Below are positions 24,935 to 33,707 of a DNA stretch of 64,000 nt, piece by piece. The stretch is from CAIZGX01 sp044371675. GTDB lineage: Bacteria > Bacteroidota > Bacteroidia > Flavobacteriales_D > Sanyastnellaceae. The stretch's first letter is position 1. The number at the start of each line of letters is the position of its first letter. The position numbers and the translations under genes were made by a program. Location: contig JBILTF010000002.1 in assembly GCA_044371675.1 (NCBI GenBank), positions 8,285-72,284 of the forward strand, in the 5' to 3' direction. The notes under the pieces are model-generated. The model made no database searches and had not been told where the DNA came from. It worked only from the letters and a program-made list of their open reading frames with translations.

Positions 24935-26262
24935 AAATCTTTGTAACTCACTTTTTTTCCGTACGACAAAATGCCCACGCGATAAATTTTTGCTCCTAAC
25001 CAAATAAAGAATAAGAAGGCGACTATGAGCGCAGCCATGGCGCTTATTAAATGCCAAAGGCTAATGTTACCAATAGCAGTTTTCACCATAATGGTTATGG
25101 GTGAAGTCAGCGGAAATATGCTGAAGAAATTTCCAATGGGACTTTCCGGATTGGTAATCAGCATAGCCGAAACAATGTAGGAAAAGACCAACGGAAGTGT
25201 CACAGGTAGCATGAATTGCTGTGTGTCTGAATCACTGTCAACAGCAGCTCCAATGGCTGCGAAGAGTGACGCGTACAACAAAAATCCACCAATGAAGAAG
25301 AAGATAAACATACCCACCATGAGCGGCCAATTGATTAAGAAAATCCAATTGATTGCTTCGTTATCCATAAGCGATTGTGCGATGGCAGCTTGATTCATGC
25401 CGTTTGCAACGACTGCTCCGTTTTCTAAAACAGCAGCACCGTTCACCAAATGCGATTCGAAATAATTCAGACCGAAGGTTGCTAAAACAGCAGATAGAAT
25501 AACCCAAATGAGGAATTGCGTAAGTCCTACTAATCCAATTCCAACCACCTTACCCATCATTAACTGAAACGGTCTCACAGAGCTAACCATGACTTCCACA
25601 ATACGACTCGTCTTCTCTTCCAACACTCCGCGCATTACTTGCACGCCATACATAAAGATGAACATGTATATTAGTATAGCGAAGACGAATCCAATCACCG
25701 CGCGCTCTTTCGTGTGATCTTCTTCTCCAAGTTTGTTAATGTTTATCTCTGCAAAACTCACATCGAGCTTTGCGCGCTTGTACTTTTCGTAATCAATTTT
25801 CAAAGAATCAACCACACGAAAACGTTCGAGCGATTCTTGCAAATCGTTCTTCAATTTACCTTGAATGTTTTCGGAAGGAAAATTATCGAAGTACATGTTG
25901 CATTTCCCATCGTTAATCGTAATCTCATCGAGCTCGATCATGATGTTGTAAAATCCATCTTTCAACTCTTCGGGCTTCTGCGTCTTTTCAGTGAATCCGT
26001 AGATTACGTTTTCATTGTCTTTGAACTGATCTGGAAATCTAGGAACCAAGGTAGAGTCTTGCTCTCCGCGGTATTCCGTAACCAATCCGTATGGATCGCT
26101 AATTAAAACAGTGTAGGTTTCTTGGTCGTTCAGTGTAATCCAGATGGTTCCGAACAGCAGTCCAGCAAACAAAAGCGGACCTAAGATGGTCATAACAATG
26201 AAAGACTTTTTGCGAATGCGTGTGGTGTACTCGCGTTTGATGATTAATCCTATCTTACTCAT
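24907..26262 (-). CDS. ABC-2 type transporter permease (NatB-like)
   Basis: This 451-aa protein begins with a conserved amphipathic segment and first span (KREYTTRIRKKSFIVMTILG), has a large external loop (about 50-180), then five to six spans from about 185 on, with the conserved VMVSSVRPFQLMMGKVVGIG segment. This layout is that of NatB/ABC-2 permeases that export sodium or other solutes. It overlaps the ATPase gene by four bases (26259-26262), so they form one transporter. Confidence 0.9.
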   Translation of the reverse strand: MSKIGLIIKREYTTRIRKKSFIVMTILGPLLFAGLLFGTIWITLNDQETYTVLISDPYGLVTEYRGEQDSTLVPRFPDQFKDNENVIYGFTEKTQKPEELKDGFYNIMIELDEITINDGKCNMYFDNFPSENIQGKLKNDLQESLERFRVVDSLKIDYEKYKRAKLDVSFAEININKLGEEDHTKERAVIGFVFAILIYMFIFMYGVQVMRGVLEEKTSRIVEVMVSSVRPFQLMMGKVVGIGLVGLTQFLIWVILSAVLATFGLNYFESHLVNGAAVLENGAVVANGMNQAAIAQSLMDNEAINWIFLINWPLMVGMFIFFFIGGFLLYASLFAAIGAAVDSDSDTQQFMLPVTLPLVFSYIVSAMLITNPESPIGNFFSIFPLTSPITIMVKTAIGNISLWHLISAMAALIVAFLFFIWLGAKIYRVGILSYGKKVSYKDLWKWIRQKN

Positions 26263-27191
26263 GCTTGTGCTTCGTTAAATGAAAGAACCGATTGAACAAA
26301 TATGTCGTGCATGCTTGGCACTTTTTCTTCCGCACTTAAAATATCAACCACTGGAATAACCTGTTTCAAAAGGTCATTCAGCTTAAACTCAGATCTAATT
26401 CGAACAGAAACTGTGTGAATGCCGTTGTTCAATTCGTTGCTCATTAATTCGAATCGTGCGCCCAAGGCAATGGTGAATTCCAACAAGGTTCCCTCGAACT
26501 TCAATGTATAAGTTTTCGTTCTGAAACTGTCGCGCACTTCAGCTACGCTTCCACTTAAAATAACTTGCGAACGATTGATGAGCGCTATGTTGTCGCAAAG
26601 AGATTCCACACTTCCCATGTCGTGCGTGGAGAGAACAATAGTAGTTCCTTCGTCGCGCAGACGCAGCATTTCGTTGTGAATGAGTTCCGCGTTAATGGGG
26701 TCGAATCCGCTGAACGGCTCATCGAGAATGAGCAACTTTGGCTTGTGAACCACAGTGGTGATGAACTGAATCTTCTGCGCCATTCCCTTCGACAAATCTT
26801 CCACTTTCTTGTCCCACCACTCTTGTATCTCGAACTTCTCGAACCACATCTTTAACTCAGTAAGCGCATCTTTTTCCTTCATGCCTTTCATCTGCGCCAA
26901 GTAGACGCACTGCTCTCCCACTTTCATCTTTTTGTAGAGTCCACGTTCTTCGGGAAGGTAGCCGATGTTCTCTACATGTGAACGCTGAAGAGGGCTTCCA
27001 TAAAATTTAATTAAACCATTGTCCGGTTCAATGATCTGATTAAGAATGCGAATGAAGGTGGTTTTTCCAGCACCGTTGGGACCTAAAAGCCCAAATATTT
27101 TCCCCTCAGGAATATCGATACTCACGTTTGTAAGTGCCTGGTATTTTCCGTAGGATTTATTAATGCCTTCGGCTTGAATGGCGTATTTCAT
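26259..27191 (-). CDS. ABC transporter ATP-binding protein (NatA-like)
   Basis: This 310-aa ATPase has Walker A GPNGAGKTT (37-45), a Q-loop region, signature LSKGMAQK (about 133), Walker B LLILDEPFSGFD (about 153-164), and an H-loop in LSTHDMGS. The C-terminal 85 residues form the extra domain seen in exporters of the ABC-2 group. It is the first gene of the long minus-strand run, with a near-consensus -7 element CGAAAGTA on the plus strand (27221-27228) upstream, divergent from ugd. Confidence 0.93.
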   Translation of the reverse strand: MKYAIQAEGINKSYGKYQALTNVSIDIPEGKIFGLLGPNGAGKTTFIRILNQIIEPDNGLIKFYGSPLQRSHVENIGYLPEERGLYKKMKVGEQCVYLAQMKGMKEKDALTELKMWFEKFEIQEWWDKKVEDLSKGMAQKIQFITTVVHKPKLLILDEPFSGFDPINAELIHNEMLRLRDEGTTIVLSTHDMGSVESLCDNIALINRSQVILSGSVAEVRDSFRTKTYTLKFEGTLLEFTIALGARFELMSNELNNGIHTVSVRIRSEFKLNDLLKQVIPVVDILSAEEKVPSMHDIFVQSVLSFNEAQA

Positions 27192-27241
27192 AAGTTCTAT
27201 TGTAATGTCAAAAAGCTACACGAAAGTAAGACGCTTAATCC

Positions 27242-27249
27242 TATCTTTG
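27242..27249 (+). promoter_or_regulatory. -7 promoter element for the ugd operon
   Basis: TATCTTTG, an exact TAnnTTTG, 20 bases before the ugd ATG at 27270. It lies in the 78-bp divergent gap shared with the ABC transporter, so both directions are controlled from the same short region. No clear -33 TTTG is seen. Confidence 0.55.
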
Positions 27250-27269
27250 CTCCCTAAGAAATTAAATTT

Positions 27270-28586
27270 ATGAAGATTGCAGTAGTAGGAACTGGTTACG
27301 TTGGACTCGTTACAGGAACGTGTTTCGCTGAAACAGGAAACGACGTTATATGCGTAGATATTAACGAAGAGAAAGTGGCGCAGATGAAGTCGGGCGTTAT
27401 TCCGATTTATGAACCGCATTTGGACGTCTTGTTCGAGCGAAACATTCGCGATGGACGATTAACCTTTAGCACCGATTTGGCTTCATCAATTGTCGATGCA
27501 CAAATTATTTTCTTGGCTCTTCCTACCCCACCGGGTGAAGACGGAAGCGCCGACCTAAGTTATGTCTTGGGCGTTGCGAAGCAATTGGGACATTTACTCA
27601 CCGACTACAAAATTATCGTTGATAAAAGTACGGTTCCTGTTGGAACAGCTGAATTGGTGAACAACGCCATTGCAGAACATGCAAAGGTTCAGTTCGATGT
27701 GGTGAGCAATCCTGAATTTTTACGTGAAGGATTTGCGGTAGACGATTTCATGAAACCGGACCGCGTGGTTATTGGAACCCGCAGCGAACGCGCGAAACAG
27801 TTGATGAACGAATTGTACAAGCCGTTTACGCGTCAAGGCAATCCGATTATCTTCATGGACGAGCGCAGTGCTGAGTTGACTAAGTACGCAGCGAATGCAT
27901 TCTTGGCAACGAAGATTTCATTCATGAATGAAATAGCGAACTTCTGTGAAAAAGTGGGCGCCGATGTAGACATGGTTCGTTTAGGTATTGGAACAGATGA
28001 TCGCATTGGTAAACGTTTCTTGTTCCCGGGCATGGGTTACGGCGGAAGCTGCTTCCCAAAAGACGTTCAGGCATTGGCGAAATCGGGTAACGATAACGGA
28101 TATGAATTCAAGATATTGAAATCTGTGATGAAGGTCAACGAGCGTCAGAAGACGACTTTGCTGAAACCGATTCTTGATCATTTCAACAATTCATTAACGC
28201 ATACCAAGATTGCAATTTGGGGATTGGCGTTTAAGCCCGACACCGATGACATTCGCGAGGCACCAGCCTTGTACATGATTGAACATTTGTTGGAAGCCGG
28301 CGCAACAATTGTGGCTTACGATCCGGAAGCTATGCCGAACGTTCAAAAACAAAAAGGTTATGCCATCTCTTACGCATCCGATGCTTACGAGGCATTGGAA
28401 GGCGCAGATGCGTTGTTGATCTGCACGGAATGGGGCATGTTCCGCAATCCTGATTTCGATAAAATAGGAAATGCATTGAAGTCGAAAGTTATTTTCGATG
28501 GAAGGAATTTATATGAACTCGACAAAATGCAAGAGTTGGGTTATTTCTACAAGAGCATTGGAAGATCAACTGTTAATCAAGACTAA
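27270..28586 (+). CDS. ugd: UDP-glucose 6-dehydrogenase
   Basis: This 438-aa protein has the N-terminal NAD-binding GTGYVG (7-12), the central helical dimer region, and the catalytic Cys in GGSCFPKD (about 259), with the C-terminal sugar-binding WGLAFKPDTDDIREAP segment. It oxidises UDP-glucose to UDP-glucuronate with two NAD+. It is followed after two bases by the gene for UDP-glucuronate decarboxylase, which uses its product. This is a polysaccharide-precursor operon. Confidence 0.96.
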   Translation: MKIAVVGTGYVGLVTGTCFAETGNDVICVDINEEKVAQMKSGVIPIYEPHLDVLFERNIRDGRLTFSTDLASSIVDAQIIFLALPTPPGEDGSADLSYVLGVAKQLGHLLTDYKIIVDKSTVPVGTAELVNNAIAEHAKVQFDVVSNPEFLREGFAVDDFMKPDRVVIGTRSERAKQLMNELYKPFTRQGNPIIFMDERSAELTKYAANAFLATKISFMNEIANFCEKVGADVDMVRLGIGTDDRIGKRFLFPGMGYGGSCFPKDVQALAKSGNDNGYEFKILKSVMKVNERQKTTLLKPILDHFNNSLTHTKIAIWGLAFKPDTDDIREAPALYMIEHLLEAGATIVAYDPEAMPNVQKQKGYAISYASDAYEALEGADALLICTEWGMFRNPDFDKIGNALKSKVIFDGRNLYELDKMQELGYFYKSIGRSTVNQD

Positions 28587-28588
28587 TT

Positions 28589-29572
28589 ATGGAACGCGTA
28601 CTTATAACCGGAGCTGCCGGATTTCTTGGAAGTCATTTGTGCGATCGTTTCCTGAAGGAAGGGTTCGAAGTGATTGGCATGGACAATCTTATTACAGGTG
28701 ACCTGAAGAACATTGAACACTTGTTTCCCAGCGAGCACTTCACGTTTTACAATCACGACGTTTCGAATTTCATTCATATTCCTGGAAAGCTCGATTACAT
28801 TGTGCATTTCGCTTCTCCGGCCTCTCCTATTGACTATTTGAAAATTCCTATTCAAACCTTGAAGGTTGGATCGTTGGGAACGCACAACTGTTTGGGATTG
28901 GCGCGTGAAAAGAATGCTCGCATTATTGTGGCGTCTACTAGTGAAGTGTACGGAGATCCTTTGGTTCATCCGCAAACGGAAAGTTATTGGGGACATGTGA
29001 ATCCTGTTGGGCCTCGCGGAGTTTACGACGAAGCGAAGCGTTTTCAGGAAGCCATTACCATGGCTTATCATACTTATCATGGTGTTGAAACACGCATTGT
29101 GCGCATCTTCAACACCTACGGTCCGCGCATGCGTCTGAACGACGGACGTGTATTGCCGGCATTTATTGGTCAGGCTATTCGTGGAGAAGATTTAACGGTA
29201 TTCGGCGACGGGTCTCAGACGCGTTCGTTTTGTTATGTAGATGATTTGGTGGAAGGAATTTATCGTTTGTTGATGAGCGACTACGCACAGCCGGTGAATG
29301 TTGGAAATCCGGATGAGATTACCATTTTAGATTTCGCGAAAGAGATTATTAAGTTAACAGGAACCGATCAGAAGATCGTTTACAACCCCTTGCCTACTGA
29401 CGATCCGAAGCAGCGCAGACCGGACATTACCTTGGCGCAAAGTATATTGGGTTGGGAGCCGAAGGTTCATCGCAGTGAAGGATTGAAGATTACTTATGAT
29501 TACTTCAAGTCGTTGACAACAGAGGAATTGAATAAAGTAGAACACAAGAATTTCGAGAAATACTCGCATTAA
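28589..29572 (+). CDS. uxs: UDP-glucuronate decarboxylase (UDP-xylose synthase)
   Basis: This 327-aa SDR protein has GAAGFLGSHL (8-17), the Uxs-type STSEVYGDPLVHPQTESYWG with the YDEAK catalytic pair (about 144-148), and the RIFNTYGPRM segment. It converts UDP-glucuronate to UDP-xylose, acting directly after Ugd. The stop TAA and the next ATG overlap by one base (TAATG at 29570-29574), a typical operon junction. Confidence 0.93.
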   Translation: MERVLITGAAGFLGSHLCDRFLKEGFEVIGMDNLITGDLKNIEHLFPSEHFTFYNHDVSNFIHIPGKLDYIVHFASPASPIDYLKIPIQTLKVGSLGTHNCLGLAREKNARIIVASTSEVYGDPLVHPQTESYWGHVNPVGPRGVYDEAKRFQEAITMAYHTYHGVETRIVRIFNTYGPRMRLNDGRVLPAFIGQAIRGEDLTVFGDGSQTRSFCYVDDLVEGIYRLLMSDYAQPVNVGNPDEITILDFAKEIIKLTGTDQKIVYNPLPTDDPKQRRPDITLAQSILGWEPKVHRSEGLKITYDYFKSLTTEELNKVEHKNFEKYSH

Positions 29573-30159
29573 TGGAAAAGGAATACTTTGCGCATGAATC
29601 TTCGTTTATAGACGAAGGCTGCACCATTGGAAAAGGCACTAAGATTTGGCATTTCACACATGTGATGTCGAATTGTGTGTTGGGTGAAAACTGCAACTTG
29701 GGACAGAATGTGGTTGTGAGTCCAGACGTTAAGTTGGGCAACAACGTGAAGGTTCAGAACAATGTCAGTATCTACACGGGCGTTGAATGTGAGGACGATG
29801 TGTTCTTGGGTCCTTCGTGTGTCTTCACGAATGTGATTAATCCGAGAAGCGCAGTTGCTCGTAAAGACGAATACCGCAAAACAATAGTACGCAGAGGCGC
29901 CAGTATTGGTGCGAATGCCACCATTGTATGCGGACACGAGATTGGCGAGTACGCCTTTATAGGTGCGGGAGCTGTGGTAACTAAAGAGGTGCCAGCGTTT
30001 GCTTTGGTCATGGGGAATCCTGCACGTCAAACCGGCTGGATGAGCAAGTTCGGACATAAGCTGCATTTTCATGCTAACGGTGAAGCAGTATGTGAGGAAA
30101 GTGGGGAAGTTTATGTTTTGGAAAAAGGCGCGGTTAGAACTGCTGAAGTTACGGAGTAA
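29572..30159 (+). CDS. Left-handed beta-helix acetyltransferase (WbpD/WlbB-like)
   Basis: This 195-aa protein has hexapeptide repeats throughout (for example CTIGKGTKIWHFTHV, LGENCNLGQNVVV, IGANATIVCG, IGEYAFIGAGAVV), forming a trimeric left-handed beta helix. The block NPRSAVARKDEYRKTIVRRG matches acetyltransferases such as WbpD/WlbB that acetylate the 3-amino group of UDP-2-acetamido-3-amino sugars. The matching aminotransferase and dehydrogenase (WbpE, WbpB) are not in the window, so the substrate is open. Its stop is followed at once by a family A repeat array. Confidence 0.85.
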   Translation: MEKEYFAHESSFIDEGCTIGKGTKIWHFTHVMSNCVLGENCNLGQNVVVSPDVKLGNNVKVQNNVSIYTGVECEDDVFLGPSCVFTNVINPRSAVARKDEYRKTIVRRGASIGANATIVCGHEIGEYAFIGAGAVVTKEVPAFALVMGNPARQTGWMSKFGHKLHFHANGEAVCEESGEVYVLEKGAVRTAEVTE

Positions 30160-30214
30160 CTAATGCCCTTCTGGCGAATGGTTTCAACGAATACCGTTGG
30201 CGAATGTATTCGAC
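30160..30214 (+). repeat. Family A micro-hairpin array, copy 1
   Basis: Starts one base after the acetyltransferase stop. Linkers TAATG, CGAATG, GAATA, CGAATG alternate with short palindromes: CCCTTCTGG, GTTTCAAC, CCGTTGG, and a final TATTCGA followed by C. CCGTTGG and the CGAATG-T-x-TTCGAC end are shared with the copies at 34995-35046 and 55776-55851. The role is unknown. Confidence 0.7.
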
Positions 30215-30306
30215 TTTTAAGTCAATTCATTATCAATTTAATAATACTTAAATGTCGAAGTCAAGAGATATTATCGTTAATTAGCAACTAATAATTACCT
30301 CTACTC

Positions 30307-31383
30307 ATGAATAAACCATCTGTTAGTTTTTTCAAGAAACTGTTTGCGAATGGCATTAGACCATTAAAACTTGTTTCACTTGCCTTTGTTTTATTTTGCG
30401 GCTTATTGGTTCAAGCTCAACCGGATACGCAAATACGCGGATTTGTTGATTTTGGCACGAATTACAAAAATGATCAAGTCAATTTCACCCTAGGTGAGCA
30501 GGATTTATTTATCACATCAGACATCTCCGATCGAGTTTCCTTTTTAGGTGAATCCGTTTTTAAATTCTCGGCAAACTCTCCTACGAAATTTGATGTGAGT
30601 ATTGAACGAATTATTCTAAAATACAACATCAAAGGAAATCACAATGTGTTATTTGGTAAACACCATACTCCTGTTAACTATTGGAACGACTCTTACCACC
30701 ACGGTCGCGTTCTGTTCCCAACAATTTTTCGTCCTATGATGTTTGATATGGGCGTTGTTCCCTTGCACACAACGGGACTGCGTTTTCAAGGACAAAACCT
30801 CGGCAAACTGCGTTTCGGTTACGACGCCTTGTTTGGAAACGGAGTTGCATCGACCGACGCAATCGACATCAATAAAATGAAATCTGTGATGTTAGGAGCA
30901 CACATAACACCTAAGGATGGACTTAGAATTGGACTAAGCTATTACCAAGACTACATTCCTAAAGGAGCAGCACTTCATCATTCAAGCAATGTTAGCAAGC
31001 AAAATGTAAAACAAGCCTTGTACAGTGGTTCAGTATCTTACTTCGGTTCAAAATACGAACTGCTAGCTGAATCTTCAATGGTTGTGAATAAGAACGATTC
31101 CACGGGAGTTAATGTTAGTCCAACGGCTTACATATATGCTGGTTACCGTACGAAGTATAAATTGGTTCCTTATATGCGTGTCGATTTATTGAATTTCAGT
31201 TCGGAAGAAGTGCTTTTTTCGAACAAGAGACAGCGAGGCGCACTTGTTGGTTTGCGTTATGAGATTAACTATTTGACTGTTTTGAAACTCGAATACAATT
31301 ACACGGAATCCATGTCAATGGCGAATCACTCCTCGATGACCAATACCAGAGCTATTAATTTTCAATTTGCTATTGGATTCTAA
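30307..31383 (+). CDS. Outer-membrane porin-like beta-barrel protein
   Basis: This 358-aa protein has a signal peptide ending near residue 38 (GLLVQAQ), then alternating strand-forming sequence rich in aromatic residues, ending in FQFAIGF with a C-terminal Phe, as outer-membrane barrels do. The layout resembles porins of the OprP/OprO group. It is the first gene of a tight five-gene operon (gaps of 12, 12, 6 and 5 bp), followed by a phosphate-binding-like protein and a two-component system, so it probably admits the ligand that the operon senses. No promoter with a good consensus was found in the 147-bp gap before it. Confidence 0.75.
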   Translation: MNKPSVSFFKKLFANGIRPLKLVSLAFVLFCGLLVQAQPDTQIRGFVDFGTNYKNDQVNFTLGEQDLFITSDISDRVSFLGESVFKFSANSPTKFDVSIERIILKYNIKGNHNVLFGKHHTPVNYWNDSYHHGRVLFPTIFRPMMFDMGVVPLHTTGLRFQGQNLGKLRFGYDALFGNGVASTDAIDINKMKSVMLGAHITPKDGLRIGLSYYQDYIPKGAALHHSSNVSKQNVKQALYSGSVSYFGSKYELLAESSMVVNKNDSTGVNVSPTAYIYAGYRTKYKLVPYMRVDLLNFSSEEVLFSNKRQRGALVGLRYEINYLTVLKLEYNYTESMSMANHSSMTNTRAINFQFAIGF

Positions 31384-31395
31384 AAACTACCCATT

Positions 31396-31857
31396 ATGAA
31401 AAAAATAGTTACGAAATTACTTTTCGGTTTTATACTCATTGCTTCCATCATTTCATTACCAAGTGCAACCCCTGTTGAGGAGTCAAGCATCATGGTTATT
31501 GCAAATGTGAAAGGAGCGCCGACCTCTCTTACAATGAAGGAGTTAAAATCCATATTCCAAGGAGAAAAGCAACGTTGGAATGACGGTACAAAAATCTCGA
31601 TTGCGTTTATGAAATCGTCTACCCCAATTGGGAGGGCGACCGCAAGCAAAGTACTTAATATGAGTGGCGATCAACTTAATAAATTTTGGCTCGCACTTGT
31701 TTTTCAAGGTAAAGCGAAAGCCCCTGTATTCTTTGGGTCGTCTAACGAAGTGGAAAGTTTTGTTTCACAAAATCCGGGCTCTATTGGAGTTGTTGACGCC
31801 GGCTATCAGTTGAAAGACTCTAGAGTTATTTCCATCGAAGGAAAGAAATCGTTTTAA
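31396..31857 (+). CDS. Short PstS-like periplasmic substrate-binding protein
   Basis: This 153-aa protein has a signal peptide (1-24) and one PBP-like domain: LTMKELKSIFQGEKQRWNDG, the SSTPIGRATASKVLNM segment, and NPGSIGVVDAGY are the conserved blocks of the phosphate-binding PstS-like family. It is about half the length of a two-lobed PstS and no ABC transporter genes are near, so it is more likely a ligand presenter for the kinase encoded 12 bases downstream than a transport protein. Phosphate as ligand is a family-based guess. Confidence 0.8.
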   Translation: MKKIVTKLLFGFILIASIISLPSATPVEESSIMVIANVKGAPTSLTMKELKSIFQGEKQRWNDGTKISIAFMKSSTPIGRATASKVLNMSGDQLNKFWLALVFQGKAKAPVFFGSSNEVESFVSQNPGSIGVVDAGYQLKDSRVISIEGKKSF

Positions 31858-31869
31858 TATTATCTGTTT

Positions 31870-33324
31870 ATGAAACTTTCGCTGAAGTCGAAAATCTGGT
31901 TTACCATGCTTTCCGTGGTATTGATGTTTGCTTTTTTTGTTCTGTTCTATTTCCCTGAACAACAGCAAAAGGTGTTATTGAATAACTATAATACCGAAGT
32001 TCAAAATCTCTCGAATACTGTTGCCCTCGGTGTGAAAATTGCCTTGACGGAACAGAATTTTGAGGGGGTAACAACAGCTATGGACTTTGTTTTAAAGAAG
32101 GATGAGTTGATTTTTGTGAGTCTGATTCAAACAGACGATTCAACCAAAGAGAAAACTGTTCTAAAAACCGTTCCTGAAGACTATCCTGTAGAAATTAACA
32201 TGGGATCAATAGATACCATGATAGTTAAGGTTTCACCTTTCGTCACCCCTACCATGAGCGGTGAAATCATGATTGGAATGGGTACCCACCAAATCGTGGA
32301 AAGTAAAAAAGAGATTCGCAACACGTCGTTAATCGTTTGCTTGATTGTTTTGTGTATTGGAGTATTTATCGGATTCCTTCTATCCAAAAACATTACAGTT
32401 CCAGTGTTGGCACTTCGAGATGCGGCTCTAAAAGTTGGCGAGGGTGATCGAACACAGCAAGTGAATTCGAACGGAAAAGATGAAATTGGTGAATTGGGAC
32501 GGGCGTTTAATAAAATGGTGAATGAGCTCTCAATAGCTGAAACCGAGCGTAAAGCAGCTCAGCAACAATTGATACAATCAGAGAAAATGGCGTCACTGGG
32601 ACAGATGACTGCTGGTATAGCCCATGAAATAAAGAACCCGCTTAATTTCGTTAACAATTTTTCTGCACTCTCTGTGGAACTTCTTGAAGAACTTGAAGAA
32701 TCTACTGATGAAGAAGATAAAATTGAAATCATGGAAAGTTTGAAGAGTAATCTTAAAAAGATTACAGCTCATGGAAAACGTGCCGATTCAATTGTAGCTA
32801 CCATGCTGCAGCATTCTCGAGGATCTGTCGGCGCGAAAGTTCCAACAAATATCAATCAGTTGTGTACCGAATTTACAGATTTAGCCTTTCATGGTATACG
32901 CACTAAATCTAGAGATTTTAATTGCATAATAACGAAGAACTACGACGAAAACCTTCCACTGGTCAATGCGATTCCACAAGATTTGAGTCGAGTTATTCTT
33001 AATCTTCTTAACAACGGTTTTTATGCTGTTGCCGATCGTGCGAAAAAATCGGAACTTTCAGATTATAAGCCGGAGGTTTGTGTAAGTACTGAGAGAAAAG
33101 AAGGAAGTGTTTTCATACATGTTCGTGATAATGGAAGTGGAATTCCAAGTGCCATCAAGGATAAAATCTTTGAACCTTTCTTTACAACCAAACCAACAGG
33201 AGAAGGAACTGGATTAGGTCTTTCGTTGAGCTATGACATCGTTACCAAAGAACATCAAGGAATGATGAGCGTGGAATCCGAAGAAGGAAGTTTCACTCAA
33301 TTTACCATTCAATTACCCATTTAA
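31870..33324 (+). CDS. Membrane sensor histidine kinase (HAMP, HisKA, HATPase)
   Basis: This 484-aa protein has a first membrane span (about 10-30), an extracytoplasmic sensor region (about 31-150), a second span (about 153-173), HAMP (about 174-226), then HisKA with the phosphorylated His near 251 in AGIAHEIKNPLNF, and an HATPase domain with the N box (LSRVILNLLNNGFYAV), the G1 box DNGSGIP and the G2 box TGEGTGLGLSL. It is encoded between the PstS-like protein and a single-domain response regulator. Confidence 0.95.
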   Translation: MKLSLKSKIWFTMLSVVLMFAFFVLFYFPEQQQKVLLNNYNTEVQNLSNTVALGVKIALTEQNFEGVTTAMDFVLKKDELIFVSLIQTDDSTKEKTVLKTVPEDYPVEINMGSIDTMIVKVSPFVTPTMSGEIMIGMGTHQIVESKKEIRNTSLIVCLIVLCIGVFIGFLLSKNITVPVLALRDAALKVGEGDRTQQVNSNGKDEIGELGRAFNKMVNELSIAETERKAAQQQLIQSEKMASLGQMTAGIAHEIKNPLNFVNNFSALSVELLEELEESTDEEDKIEIMESLKSNLKKITAHGKRADSIVATMLQHSRGSVGAKVPTNINQLCTEFTDLAFHGIRTKSRDFNCIITKNYDENLPLVNAIPQDLSRVILNLLNNGFYAVADRAKKSELSDYKPEVCVSTERKEGSVFIHVRDNGSGIPSAIKDKIFEPFFTTKPTGEGTGLGLSLSYDIVTKEHQGMMSVESEEGSFTQFTIQLPI

Positions 33325-33330
33325 ATTGCT

Positions 33331-33702
33331 ATGAAATTACTTGTTGTTGACGACGAATTGGATGTGAAGGACATGTTCCTTCAGCGATTCCGAAAAGAAA
33401 TAAAAGCCGGCAAATTATCTTTAGTGTTTGCTCATTCCGGGGAGGAAGCAATAGAGCTACTGAGTCAAACCCAACCTATGGATGTTGTTTTAATTTTGAG
33501 CGATATTAATATGCCAGGTATGACTGGTTTTGATTTGCTTAAAATTGTAAAAGATAAACTCCCAGCATTAAAAGTATTTATGGTTTCGGCCTATGGTGAT
33601 GCATTGAACATGGATAAAGCAAGGGAAAACGGCGCCGATGATTTTATTGAAAAACCTGTTAACTTTAAATTACTGGAAGAAAAGATATTTAGTACACAAT
33701 AA
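33331..33702 (+). CDS. Single-domain response regulator (CheY-like)
   Basis: This 123-aa protein is a stand-alone receiver domain: acidic pair DDEL near the start, phosphoacceptor Asp about 58 in LSDINMPG, a Ser in VSAYGD and the conserved Lys in FIEKPVN. There is no output domain, so it would act by protein contact or as a phosphate shuttle between the kinase and the next regulator. It begins six bases after the kinase stop. Confidence 0.93.
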   Translation: MKLLVVDDELDVKDMFLQRFRKEIKAGKLSLVFAHSGEEAIELLSQTQPMDVVLILSDINMPGMTGFDLLKIVKDKLPALKVFMVSAYGDALNMDKARENGADDFIEKPVNFKLLEEKIFSTQ

Positions 33703-33707
33703 AAAAT

